From the NCBI GenBank assembly GCA_025361705.1, contig JANYJW010000014.1, positions 1-39,488 of the forward strand: a stretch of 39,488 nt of DNA, written 5' to 3'. Shown here piece by piece: positions 14,276-22,386 of the stretch; the first letter of the stretch is position 1; each line of letters opens with the position of its first letter. This stretch comes from Gemmatimonas sp. (GTDB taxonomy: Bacteria; Gemmatimonadota; Gemmatimonadetes; Gemmatimonadales; Gemmatimonadaceae). The notes under the pieces are model-generated. The model was not told where the DNA came from. It worked only from the letters and a program-made list of their open reading frames with translations, and made no database searches. The position numbers and the translations under genes are program-made.

Positions 14276-16989
14276 CAGGCGCCTCCCGCGGACCGCGCGC
14301 CGAACACCTGCAACAGATCCTGCGCCGTGCGCATTTCGCGCCGCGCGCGGCGCGCAAAGTCGCCGGCCGGTTCAAGGTCGATGACGCGCTGCCACGCGGC
14401 AATCGCCTCGCGGTAGCGCTTGTCCCCCGCCGCGAGCACGCCGTCGTAGAAGATGGCGCCCACGTGCGTGGGGTCGAAGCGCAGCACCCGCGTGAAGGCC
14501 GTGCGCGCGTCGGTGGCGCGTCCCAGCGTGAGCAGCGTCTCGCCCAGTGCGATGAGCCCCTCGAAGCTGTACGGGTCGCGCTGCAGCAGGTCGACCAGCA
14601 GGTCCACCGCCTCACGCGAGCGCCCCGTCACGCGCTTGAGGCTCGCGAGCTCGAGCGTCGCCTCGGCGTACGTGGGCACGGTGTCGAGCGCAATGAGCAG
14701 CTCGCGCTCGGCCTCCTCCCACGCCGACTTGCGCACCAGCAGCCGCGCCAGCTCAAAGCGCACCGCCGCAAAATCCCGGTCGAGCTCCAGCGCATGCCGG
14801 TACGCGGCAATCGCCCCTTCGAGGTCGCCCACGGAGCGCGCGATGTTGCCGATCCAGCGCAGCACTTCGGCGCGCTGCGGTGCCAGGCGGCGCGCCACGT
14901 CGAGTGCTTCGAGCGCGGCCGCGGGATCGCCCGCCTCGAACCGCGCCGACGCGGCCAGCATCAAGGCTTCGACATCTTCGGGCGCTGCCTGCAGCACCTG
15001 CTCGGCGACGAGGCGCGCCTCGGCCCCGCGGCCAAGCATCGCCAGCGCCTGCGCCTCGCCGCGCAGCGCGCGCCCATGGCTGGGCCGCGCCTGCCGCGCC
15101 GCGCGGAACCGTTCGAGCGCGTCGCCATAGGCGCCCTGCCGGTAGAGCACGTCGCCCAGCAGGGCGTACCCGTCGGCCTGATCGGCGCCGCGTGCGATGG
15201 CGCGGCTCGTCTCGGCGGTGGCGCGGTCGTACAACCCCTTGGTGAGGTAGTCGGCCGCCATCGCGTACGGGTCGGCCTCCATGACCACCGTCGGCTCAGG
15301 AGCCGGCGGAGGGGCCAGCTGCGAGAAGAGCGAATCGAGCAGCGCCGGATCGAACGCGAACTGCCCCACCTCGGCGCTCATGCGCTGTTCGCCGCCGAGG
15401 TCGGGGACCACGGAGAGATCGGGATCCTCGTACTCGAGGTCGATGGCGAGCGCGAACTTCTGCGGGACGTAGTACGGATCGAGCTCCAGCGCGCGCTTGG
15501 TCTCGCGCAGCGCCCCCTCGAAGTCGCCGAGGTTGGAGAGCGCGAAGCTCATGTTGTAGTGCGCCTCGGCAAAGTCCGGACGCGCCTGGATGGCGCGCGC
15601 AAACGCATTGCGCGCATCCTCGAACTTGCGCAGATCGGCGAGTACGATGCCGATGCCGTTCCACGCCACCGGCTGCTCGCTGTCGGTCACGAGCACCTGG
15701 CGGTACGCCTCCAACGCGAGCTGGCCGCGCTTGGCCGTGGCGAGGAGCAGCGCGAGGTTCAGCCGCGCCTTGGAGAAGCCCGGGCTCATCGAGAGCGCCG
15801 CGCGGAACGCCTCGATGGCTCCGTCGCGGTCGCCCGCGTGAAAGAGCGCCACGCCCAGGTTGTTGCGCGCCAGCACGTAGCGCGCATCGACGGCGAGCGC
15901 CCGGTGGTAGTCGGCCTGGGCCTCGGCGTACTTGCCCTGCTGGTGCTGGGCCACGCCGTGCTCGTTCCACAACTTGGGACTGTCCTCGCGCTCGGCGAGC
16001 AGGCGATCGTACAGCTCGAGCGCCGCGGCGGGATCTTTGCGCAGCAGATGCACTTCGGCCATCGCCTGCAGTGCCAGCGCGCGGTCCTCGCCCCGGTCGA
16101 GCGCCATGCGGTACTCGCGCAGCGCCTCCGTGAAGTACCCCTTCTGCCGGAACGCCAGCCCGAGGTTGTAGTGCGCCAGTCCGTCGCCCTCGGCCACCGA
16201 CATGCGGTGCACCGACCCGCGTCCGCCGCGCGCGGCCAGCTGCGACTCGTACTGCTGCGAATCGTACTTGTCGATCGCGAGGTTGGCCTGCGCGCGCGAC
16301 AGTGTGGGGTTCAGCTCGATGGCGCGCTTGCTCGCCGCCCGCGCTTCGTCGTGGCGGCCCATGTCGCCATAGATGAAGCCGAGCAGGTAGTGCGCGTCGG
16401 GATTCTCGGGGTTGAGCTGGATGGCGCGCAGCAGCGACACCAGCGCCTCGTCGTTGAGTCCCTGGTTGTACAGCGTCTCGCCAAGGTAGAAGCAGACGAC
16501 GGAACTCGAGGGATCCTGCTCGATGGCGCGCACGAACCAGCGCCGCGCGTCGTCGAGCAGGCCGATGGACTTGGCGGCGAGGCCGAGCTGCACGATGGCG
16601 CCCAGGTCGTGCTCGTCGTAGCGCAGCAGCTCGCTGAACTCGCGGATGGCGTCCTCGCTCTGCCCCAGCAGCGCATACGCGCGGCCCAGCTCCCAGCGCG
16701 CATCGCGATCATCGGCGCGCGCACGCAGCCGCTCGCGCAGCTCGGCCACGCGCGTGTCGTAGTAGCCCGTGTTATAGTAGGCCACCTCGAGGTTGCGCTG
16801 CGCCACCTGCATCTTGGAGTCGAGCTCCAGCGCCTTGGTGAACGCCTGCACGGCTTCCTCGTGCAGCCCCTTGTTGTAGAAGAGGACGCCCAGGTTGTTG
16901 TGCGCGCCCGCATCGGAGGGGTCGATGCGGCGCGTCAACGCGCGCAGGACCTCGCGATCCCGGTCGGACGTCAGCGTCGGCGTGTTCAC
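14275..16989 (-). CDS. Large 904-aa TPR protein
   Basis: Nearly the whole chain is TPR. One array spans ~25-250 (AHNNLGVLFYNKGLHEEAVQ), a second ~265-505 and a third ~565-890. An acidic, proline-rich linker lies between the second and third (about 510-560, with LAPPPAPEPTVV). There is no signal peptide, membrane helix or catalytic motif, so it is a cytoplasmic scaffold. GTG start overlaps the cheC stop (GTGA). Large TPR proteins with MglA occur in gliding and polarity systems, so a hub bridging CheA/CheC and the GTPase module is plausible (inference). Confidence 0.88.
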   Translation of the reverse strand: MNTPTLTSDRDREVLRALTRRIDPSDAGAHNNLGVLFYNKGLHEEAVQAFTKALELDSKMQVAQRNLEVAYYNTGYYDTRVAELRERLRARADDRDARWELGRAYALLGQSEDAIREFSELLRYDEHDLGAIVQLGLAAKSIGLLDDARRWFVRAIEQDPSSSVVCFYLGETLYNQGLNDEALVSLLRAIQLNPENPDAHYLLGFIYGDMGRHDEARAASKRAIELNPTLSRAQANLAIDKYDSQQYESQLAARGGRGSVHRMSVAEGDGLAHYNLGLAFRQKGYFTEALREYRMALDRGEDRALALQAMAEVHLLRKDPAAALELYDRLLAEREDSPKLWNEHGVAQHQQGKYAEAQADYHRALAVDARYVLARNNLGVALFHAGDRDGAIEAFRAALSMSPGFSKARLNLALLLATAKRGQLALEAYRQVLVTDSEQPVAWNGIGIVLADLRKFEDARNAFARAIQARPDFAEAHYNMSFALSNLGDFEGALRETKRALELDPYYVPQKFALAIDLEYEDPDLSVVPDLGGEQRMSAEVGQFAFDPALLDSLFSQLAPPPAPEPTVVMEADPYAMAADYLTKGLYDRATAETSRAIARGADQADGYALLGDVLYRQGAYGDALERFRAARQARPSHGRALRGEAQALAMLGRGAEARLVAEQVLQAAPEDVEALMLAASARFEAGDPAAALEALDVARRLAPQRAEVLRWIGNIARSVGDLEGAIAAYRHALELDRDFAAVRFELARLLVRKSAWEEAERELLIALDTVPTYAEATLELASLKRVTGRSREAVDLLVDLLQRDPYSFEGLIALGETLLTLGRATDARTAFTRVLRFDPTHVGAIFYDGVLAAGDKRYREAIAAWQRVIDLEPAGDFARRARREMRTAQDLLQVFGARSAGGA

Positions 16990-17606
16990 CCCAGCCGCAC
17001 CGCCTTCAGGATCTGGTCGAGCGAGGCTTCGTCGGGGAGCAGGAAGAAGAAGCCGCGCAGCGGCTCATTGCGCTCCTTCAGGAAGAACTCGCTCTCGATC
17101 ACGAACGCGAGATCGCTGCCATGGCTCGACTCGAGGTAGGTCGAACTCAGGATGGCGTCCGACATGTCCACCTCGAGCTGCGGTGGCGACGGCAGCAGGA
17201 TCATCCCCATGAACTCGGCCAGCGCGTTGAGGTACGCCGAGCTCAGGATGTTGCCCGCTTCCTTGATGGCCGACTGCTCGAACGCCCCGACCGTGGTATA
17301 CGTCCCCTCGGGCTTGTGCGCCATCATCTCGGCCACGCGCAGCGCCGTCGCGCGCGGGAGCACGAGCAGCGTCAGCCCCGTGAGGTCGCCCATCATCCGC
17401 AGGAGCACGGCCGCCACCGGCTCCTCGCCATCGGACACGTGGTTGGGAATCTGGTCGACCGCCGACACCACCAGCCTCGGCACGCTGATCATGATCGTGT
17501 GCCCGGTCATCTGCGACAGCGCCGTCGCGGCGTGCCCGGCGCCGATGTTGGCGACTTCACGCAGCGCGTCGAGCTGGCGGGGATTGAGTTTCCGGAGTTC
17601 ATCCAT
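16986..17606 (-). CDS. cheC: CheC, CheY-P phosphatase
   Basis: 206 aa with both active-site half-motifs of the CheC family (D/S-x3-E-x2-N-x22-P). The first is D13-E17-N20-P43 and the second is S112-E116-N119-P142. Two intact sites distinguish CheC from one-site CheX. It removes phosphate from CheY and binds CheD, which is encoded downstream. No flagellar switch gene (fliY) is nearby. ATG 17606 has a poor SD and is overlapped by the stop of a 5-codon reading frame (see findings). Confidence 0.94.
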   Translation of the reverse strand: MDELRKLNPRQLDALREVANIGAGHAATALSQMTGHTIMISVPRLVVSAVDQIPNHVSDGEEPVAAVLLRMMGDLTGLTLLVLPRATALRVAEMMAHKPEGTYTTVGAFEQSAIKEAGNILSSAYLNALAEFMGMILLPSPPQLEVDMSDAILSSTYLESSHGSDLAFVIESEFFLKERNEPLRGFFFLLPDEASLDQILKAVRLG

Positions 17607-17621
17607 AGGGGGTCATGTCCT

Positions 17622-19565
17622 CTAGAAAAGGCTGGCCACGTCCACGATCAGCGCCGGGCGGCCGTCGGCGAGGATGGTAGCCCCGCTGAACAACTGCAGT
17701 CCGTCGCGCACCGCGTCGAATTGCTTCACTACGATGTCCTGCTGATCCGTCAACTCGTCCACCACCAGCCCCGCGCGCCGGTCGCCGCGCTCGAGCACCA
17801 CGATATCCGCCGACTCATCGGGCCACGCGCCACCGGCGCCCACCACCTTCCGCAGCCGCACCAGTGGCAGCACTTCGTCGCGCAACACCAGGATGGCGCG
17901 CCCCTGCACCTCGCGCACCACGTCCGCCGACCACGCGAGCGTCTCGCGCACGTGCGTGAGCGGCAGCGCGTAGCGTTCGGTGCCCACGCGCGCCAGCACC
18001 GCGCGCACGATGGCCAGCGTCTGCGGCAGCTTGAGCGTGATCGTCGTCCCCTCGCCCGGCACGGTCTCGAGGTCCACCACGCCGCCCAGCTGGCGCACCC
18101 GCGCCTGCACGGCGTCGATGCCCACGCCGCGACCCGAGAGGTTGCTCACCGCAGTGGCCGTTGAGAAGCCCGGGCTCGCGATCACGCGAAACAGCAGCTC
18201 CGCGTCGAGCCGCGTGACATCGGCCCCCACCATCCCCAGTTCCTGCGCGCGCGCCAGCACGCGCGCGCGGTCGATGCCGCGCCCGTCGTCCGACACGCGC
18301 ACCAGCACCGCCGACCGCTCGCGCGACGCGCTGAGCACCAGCCGGCCCGCGCGTGGCTTGCCGTTGGCCACGCGCACCTCAGGCGCTTCGATGCCATGAT
18401 CCACGGCGTTGCGCAGCAGGTGCACCACCGGTTCGCCAATCTCGTCGAGCAGTGATCGGTCGAGTTCGATGTCCTTGCCCTCGACCGTAAACTCGATCTC
18501 CTTGTGCAACTGGCGCGCGGCGTCGCGCACGAGCCGCGGAAAGCGATCGAACACCTGCCACACCGGCACCATGCGGCTCGCCATCACTTCGGCCTGCAGG
18601 TCGCCGATGAGCCGCGACGCCTGCGTCATCGCCTCGTCCAGCGCCGCGTCGCCATTGCCCGCCATGAGCTGCAGCAGGCGCCCGCGCGTGATCACCAGTT
18701 CGCCAATGAGGTTCATCAGCGTGTCCAGGCGCGAGAGCTCAATGCGCACGTGGCGCGTGCCGCGCGCCACCGGCGCCGCATCGTCGCTTGCCGCCAGCTG
18801 CATCGACGTGCGATGCCGCCCCGGTCCGGCCGACACCTCGACATGCTCGATGTCGCCCGTCGCGACGAGCGCCGACTCGATGTCGGCGTTCGTCCGCGTG
18901 GTCACGAGGCGGAACGCGAACGCCTGCGGCACCTCCGACGCCTGCAACTCGGCGAGCGGCGGCTGCACCGCCACCACCTCACCCAACGCACCGGCCCGCT
19001 GCACCACCATGTAGGCCCGCACGCCGGGCAGCATCGTGTCGGCACGCTGCCGCACGCGCACCAGCACGCCGGGCCCGTTGTCGAGGCTCGGCACCGCAAG
19101 GGCGGCCGGCTCGGTGGAGCCAAAAGAAAACTCGCCCGTCGCGGTGCTGAACTCCCCGGTCACAGCGCGGAACTCCGCCGTGGCGTCGCCACCGGCCACG
19201 TGGCGCATCTGCGCGAGCACCTCGGTCAGTGCCGGCGGGTCGCCAGCCCCCTCCACCGCGCGCTCGACACCGCTTTCCAGCACGTCAGCCGCCGAGAACA
19301 GCACATCCATCAGTTCGGCACTGATCCCCTGGTCGCCGGCGCGCATGCGGTCGAGCAGGCTCTCCAACTCGTGCGCGAACGCCGCCACACCCGCGTAGCC
19401 CATCGTCGCGCTCATCCCCTTGAGGGTGTGGACGGCGCGAAAGAGCACGGTCACGGGCTGACGATCCGCGGGCGCCGCCTCGAGGTCGAGGAGCGCGCGA
19501 TTGATCTCCGAGAGCTGTTCGCGGCTCTCGGAGCGGAAAAGGTCGGCGTATCGCTGCGGATCCAC
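17622..19565 (-). CDS. cheA: CheA histidine kinase
   Basis: 647 aa with all five CheA modules. P1 has phospho-acceptor H46 (AVHTLKG). A P2-like CheY/CheB-docking domain lies at ~165-255 (GVRAYMVVQRAGALGEV). The P3 dimerisation helices contain LSRLDTLMNLIGELVITRGR. P4 HATPase shows LLRNAVDHGIE, VSDDGRGI and SGRGVGID. The C-terminal P5 is CheW-like. It phosphorylates the CheY and CheB encoded in the same operon. GTG start, 27 bp after cheY. No fused receiver, unlike FrzE of Myxococcus. Confidence 0.95.
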   Translation of the reverse strand: MDPQRYADLFRSESREQLSEINRALLDLEAAPADRQPVTVLFRAVHTLKGMSATMGYAGVAAFAHELESLLDRMRAGDQGISAELMDVLFSAADVLESGVERAVEGAGDPPALTEVLAQMRHVAGGDATAEFRAVTGEFSTATGEFSFGSTEPAALAVPSLDNGPGVLVRVRQRADTMLPGVRAYMVVQRAGALGEVVAVQPPLAELQASEVPQAFAFRLVTTRTNADIESALVATGDIEHVEVSAGPGRHRTSMQLAASDDAAPVARGTRHVRIELSRLDTLMNLIGELVITRGRLLQLMAGNGDAALDEAMTQASRLIGDLQAEVMASRMVPVWQVFDRFPRLVRDAARQLHKEIEFTVEGKDIELDRSLLDEIGEPVVHLLRNAVDHGIEAPEVRVANGKPRAGRLVLSASRERSAVLVRVSDDGRGIDRARVLARAQELGMVGADVTRLDAELLFRVIASPGFSTATAVSNLSGRGVGIDAVQARVRQLGGVVDLETVPGEGTTITLKLPQTLAIVRAVLARVGTERYALPLTHVRETLAWSADVVREVQGRAILVLRDEVLPLVRLRKVVGAGGAWPDESADIVVLERGDRRAGLVVDELTDQQDIVVKQFDAVRDGLQLFSGATILADGRPALIVDVASLF

Positions 19566-19592
19566 GCCGCGGCCCGTGGCGTCTGCGGCGGG

Positions 19593-19952
19593 CTAGCCGA
19601 GCACGCGCTGCACGGCCTCCAGCACGCGGCTCGGCTGGAAAGGCTTCACGACAAAGTCCTTGGCACCCGCCTGGATGGCTTCCACCACCAGCGCCTGCTG
19701 CCCCATGGCCGAGCACATCAGCACCTTGGCGGCCGGGTCGAACTTGGTGATCTCGCGCACCGCATCGATGCCGCCCATGTCGGGCATCACGATGTCCATC
19801 GTCACGAGATCGGGCCTGAACTGCTTGTACTTCTCCACCGCCTGCGTGCCGGTCTCGGCTTCCGCCACCACCTCAAACCCGGCCTGCTGCAGAATGTCAC
19901 CCACCATCGTCCGCATGAAGATCGCATCATCGCAAATGAGCACCGTCGGCAC
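19593..19952 (-). CDS. cheY: CheY-type single-domain response regulator
   Basis: 119 aa forming only a receiver domain: acidic pair D8/D9, phospho-acceptor D53 (TMDIVMP), S81 and K103 (VVKPF). The start is GTG 19952 because GGGAGG stands 4-5 nt upstream. The longer in-frame start (20018) falls inside cheW. It is the obvious soluble output of CheA and target of CheC. Without flagellar genes nearby, its downstream partner could be the MglA/roadblock module (inference). Confidence 0.93.
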   Translation of the reverse strand: MPTVLICDDAIFMRTMVGDILQQAGFEVVAEAETGTQAVEKYKQFRPDLVTMDIVMPDMGGIDAVREITKFDPAAKVLMCSAMGQQALVVEAIQAGAKDFVVKPFQPSRVLEAVQRVLG

Positions 19953-19975
19953 CGAACCTCCCACTGCAATCGTTA

Positions 19976-20425
19976 TTAGGTGACCAGCAATTGTCTTGCC
20001 AGTGCGCTCAGGTCGCACACCAGCAGTTGTTCGTCGCCGGCATATGCGACGTGCGACACCACGCCGCCCACCGAGTGTTCGCCTTCGACCACCTCGAGCT
20101 GCCCCGCGTCGAGCGACAGCACATCCTTCACGCCGTCCACGAGAATCCCGAACGTCTTCCCCAACGCGTCCGCCACCAGCACATCACCGCCCTCGACGCT
20201 GCGCGGAACGCCAAACCGCGCCGACAGGTCGGCCACGGTGATCAGCGCGCCCCGCAGGTTCACCAGGCCGCACACCCAGTCGGGTGCCCCGGGCAACCGC
20301 GTGGCCGATCGCATGGGCACAATCTCGTGCACGGCGTCGAGCGGGCAGGCGCAACGGCGTTTGCCCGCCACGAACACCAGGTAGCGCGGGGCCGTGACTT
20401 CAGCGATCGGCTCTATAGAAGTCAA
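19976..20425 (-). CDS. cheW: CheW-type coupling protein
   Basis: A CheW domain of about 149 aa: PRYLVFVAGKRRCACPLDAV, then GLVNLRGALITVADLSARFG, the canonical core loop, and ILVDGVKDVLSLD. It ends in tandem stops (TAATAA). No ATG or GTG is available before the domain. TTG at 20425 has GGAG 4 nt upstream. Another TTG lies at 20452 with poorer context. Either start overlaps the 3' end of rluD. It is the first chemosensory gene after the housekeeping genes. Confidence 0.88.
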   Translation of the reverse strand: MTSIEPIAEVTAPRYLVFVAGKRRCACPLDAVHEIVPMRSATRLPGAPDWVCGLVNLRGALITVADLSARFGVPRSVEGGDVLVADALGKTFGILVDGVKDVLSLDAGQLEVVEGEHSVGGVVSHVAYAGDEQLLVCDLSALARQLLVT

Positions 20426-21398
20426 AGTACTCCAAGGGATTGGGCGAGGCAATCAAATCCGGAAGCTCTGCCACGGTCAGCAGCGACTGGCGCAGCGCCT
20501 CGGGCAGCGCCGACCGGAACTCCATCCGATCCCCCGAGACAGGATGAGTAAAGACGAGCCAGGCGGCATGAAGGAAATGCCGTGCGGGCGGCATGCCCAC
20601 CACCTTGCGCGCTCCTCCTCCTCCATAAATGTCGTCACCAACCACCGGATGCCCCAGCGACGCCAGGTGGACGCGAATCTGGTGCGTCCGCCCGGAGTGC
20701 AGGTGGCACCGCAGCAGTTCGGTGGAGGTGAACCGTCCCAGTCGCACGACGTCGGTGCGCGCCTCGCGTCCGCCGGGTACGACCGCCATGCGGATACGAT
20801 CGTTCGGATCGCGGCCAAGCGGCTTGTCGATCACGACCTCATCTTCAGGCAGGTGCCCCCAGATGAGCGCTGCGTAGCGACGCGTCACTCGGCGCTCGGA
20901 AATCGCCTTGCTGAGCACGCGCAGCGCCTGGTCGGTCTTGGCCACGACCATCAACCCCGAGGTGTCCTTGTCGAGGCGGTGCACGAGGCCTTGACGCTCT
21001 TCGGCGTCTCCCTCCGCGAGTGCCTGGCCGCGCCCCTTGAGCGCGTTCACCAGCGTGCCGGTCCAGTTGCCGGGGGCCGGGTGCACCACCATGCCGGCGG
21101 CCTTGTCGACCACCACCAGGTGCTCGTCTTCGAACACCACCGACACGGGAATCTGCTCGCCGAGCACCTCGCGCCCGGGCGGCGGCGGCACGTGCGCGGT
21201 GATATGCACGCCGCGCGCCGCGCGGAAGCTCGCCCGTTGCCGTTGGCCGCCAACGAGCACCCGCCCGTCCGCGATGAGCGTCGCCGCCTGGCTGCGCGAA
21301 ACCCCAAGGGCGCGCGCGACGAGCAGGTCGAGCCGCGGCGCATCGTCCTCGTCGACCACGATGTCGTGATACGTGCCCGGAGCGCCGGCGACTGGCAC
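20400..21398 (-). CDS. rluD: RluD-family 23S rRNA pseudouridine synthase
   Basis: 332 aa. An N-terminal S4 RNA-binding domain (~20-65) precedes the catalytic domain with GLVHRLDKDTSGLMVVAKT, where D143 of RLD is the catalytic Asp, and the late SGRTHQIRVHLA motif. The family makes pseudouridines in the helix 69 loop of 23S rRNA (RluD), though exact target sites cannot be read from sequence. GTG 21398 is 7 bp after the lspA stop, and earlier in-frame codons lie within lspA. Confidence 0.9.
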   Translation of the reverse strand: MPVAGAPGTYHDIVVDEDDAPRLDLLVARALGVSRSQAATLIADGRVLVGGQRQRASFRAARGVHITAHVPPPPGREVLGEQIPVSVVFEDEHLVVVDKAAGMVVHPAPGNWTGTLVNALKGRGQALAEGDAEERQGLVHRLDKDTSGLMVVAKTDQALRVLSKAISERRVTRRYAALIWGHLPEDEVVIDKPLGRDPNDRIRMAVVPGGREARTDVVRLGRFTSTELLRCHLHSGRTHQIRVHLASLGHPVVGDDIYGGGGARKVVGMPPARHFLHAAWLVFTHPVSGDRMEFRSALPEALRQSLLTVAELPDLIASPNPLEYFDFYRADR

Positions 21399-21405
21399 CG
21401 CGCGG

Positions 21406-21978
21406 CTACCCAAAGGTGGTGCGGGTGGCCTGATCGGTCGACGTGGCAGCCGGCGCCGGGGTGGGAGCCGGCGCAGTCGCCGCCGACGGGTAGAGCGCCG
21501 TCGCCTCATCGGCGTGCCACAGCACCCACGCCAGCAGGATGGCACCGGTGGTCACCGCGATGTCGGCCACGTTGAAGGTCGGCCAGCGCCATGCGCCAAC
21601 GCCGACGTCGATGAAGTCCACCACGCCGCGGCCCGACTTCAGCCGGTCGAGCAGGTTGCCCAGCGCGCCGCCCGCCACCAGCGCCAGCGCCAGCGTGCGG
21701 ACGCGATGCACCAGCGGCGTCTCGAGGTAGAGCCGCGCCAGCACGAACAGCGCCACGATGGTGAGCCCGATGAAGATCCAGCGGGACTGCGCGCCCAGGT
21801 GCAGCCCGAATGCCGCACCGGGATTGTAGACGAGCGTCAGGCGCACGCCGTCGCCCCATACGGCGCGCGGCAGGTACGCCGGCACGAGCCGGTCGACGGC
21901 GACGATCTTCGTGAAGGCGTCGAGGAGCAGTACGCTCCCCGTGACGCCCCAGAAGATACCCGGCTTACTTCTTGGCAT
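21406..21978 (-). CDS. lspA: LspA, lipoprotein signal peptidase II
   Basis: A 190-aa inner-membrane aspartyl protease that removes signal peptides from prolipoproteins. Four membrane helices are visible. Catalytic D111 is in GNLLDR, D140 is in FNVADIAV, and the conserved YNPGAAFG lies at 51-58. An Ala/Pro-rich tail of ~30 residues extends past the usual C-terminus. ATG 21978 overlaps the upstream dksA-like gene by 14 nt with GAGGA just upstream. Confidence 0.93.
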   Translation of the reverse strand: MPRSKPGIFWGVTGSVLLLDAFTKIVAVDRLVPAYLPRAVWGDGVRLTLVYNPGAAFGLHLGAQSRWIFIGLTIVALFVLARLYLETPLVHRVRTLALALVAGGALGNLLDRLKSGRGVVDFIDVGVGAWRWPTFNVADIAVTTGAILLAWVLWHADEATALYPSAATAPAPTPAPAATSTDQATRTTFG

Positions 21979-22384
21979 CTTCCTCGCGCTGCTTGCAGTC
22001 GAAACAGAAGCGCGCGTGCGGCAGCGCCTCAAGGCGCTGGATCGCAATCTCGCCGCTGCAATGTTGGCACTGCCCAAACGCGTCGGGGCTCTTGTACAGC
22101 CGGCGCAGCGCCTGATTCACGTGCCAGAGGTAGCGCCCTTCCTTGGACGCAAAGAGAAACGCCTTCTCGCGCTCCATCGCGTCGGTGCCCTGGTCCGCCA
22201 TGTGGAACGAATAGCTCGACAGGTCTCCGTCCGCCCCCTGCTCCGTGTTGCTCATCGTGTCGTCCCACTGGCCCAGTTCCTTGAGCACGCGCTTCCGCTC
22301 GTCGAGCAGGAGCTTCACGAAGAACTGCAGCCGCTTCTTGGTGAGCGGCTTGAACTTCTTCTCACCGCCGGTCTGGGGCGACAT
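21965..22384 (-). CDS. DksA/TraR-family zinc-finger protein
   Basis: 139 aa with an N-terminal coiled-coil region and a four-cysteine zinc finger: C106-x2-C109 and C127-x2-C130. DksA-family proteins enter the RNA polymerase secondary channel, often with ppGpp. The coiled-coil tip here (DDTMSNTEQGAD) is not the DxxDxA tip of classical DksA, so it may be a DksA-like general stress factor. It lies 2 bp after ileS, a frequent neighbour of lspA and ileS in several phyla. Confidence 0.9.
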   Translation of the reverse strand: MSPQTGGEKKFKPLTKKRLQFFVKLLLDERKRVLKELGQWDDTMSNTEQGADGDLSSYSFHMADQGTDAMEREKAFLFASKEGRYLWHVNQALRRLYKSPDAFGQCQHCSGEIAIQRLEALPHARFCFDCKQREEDAKK

Positions 22385-22386
22385 GA

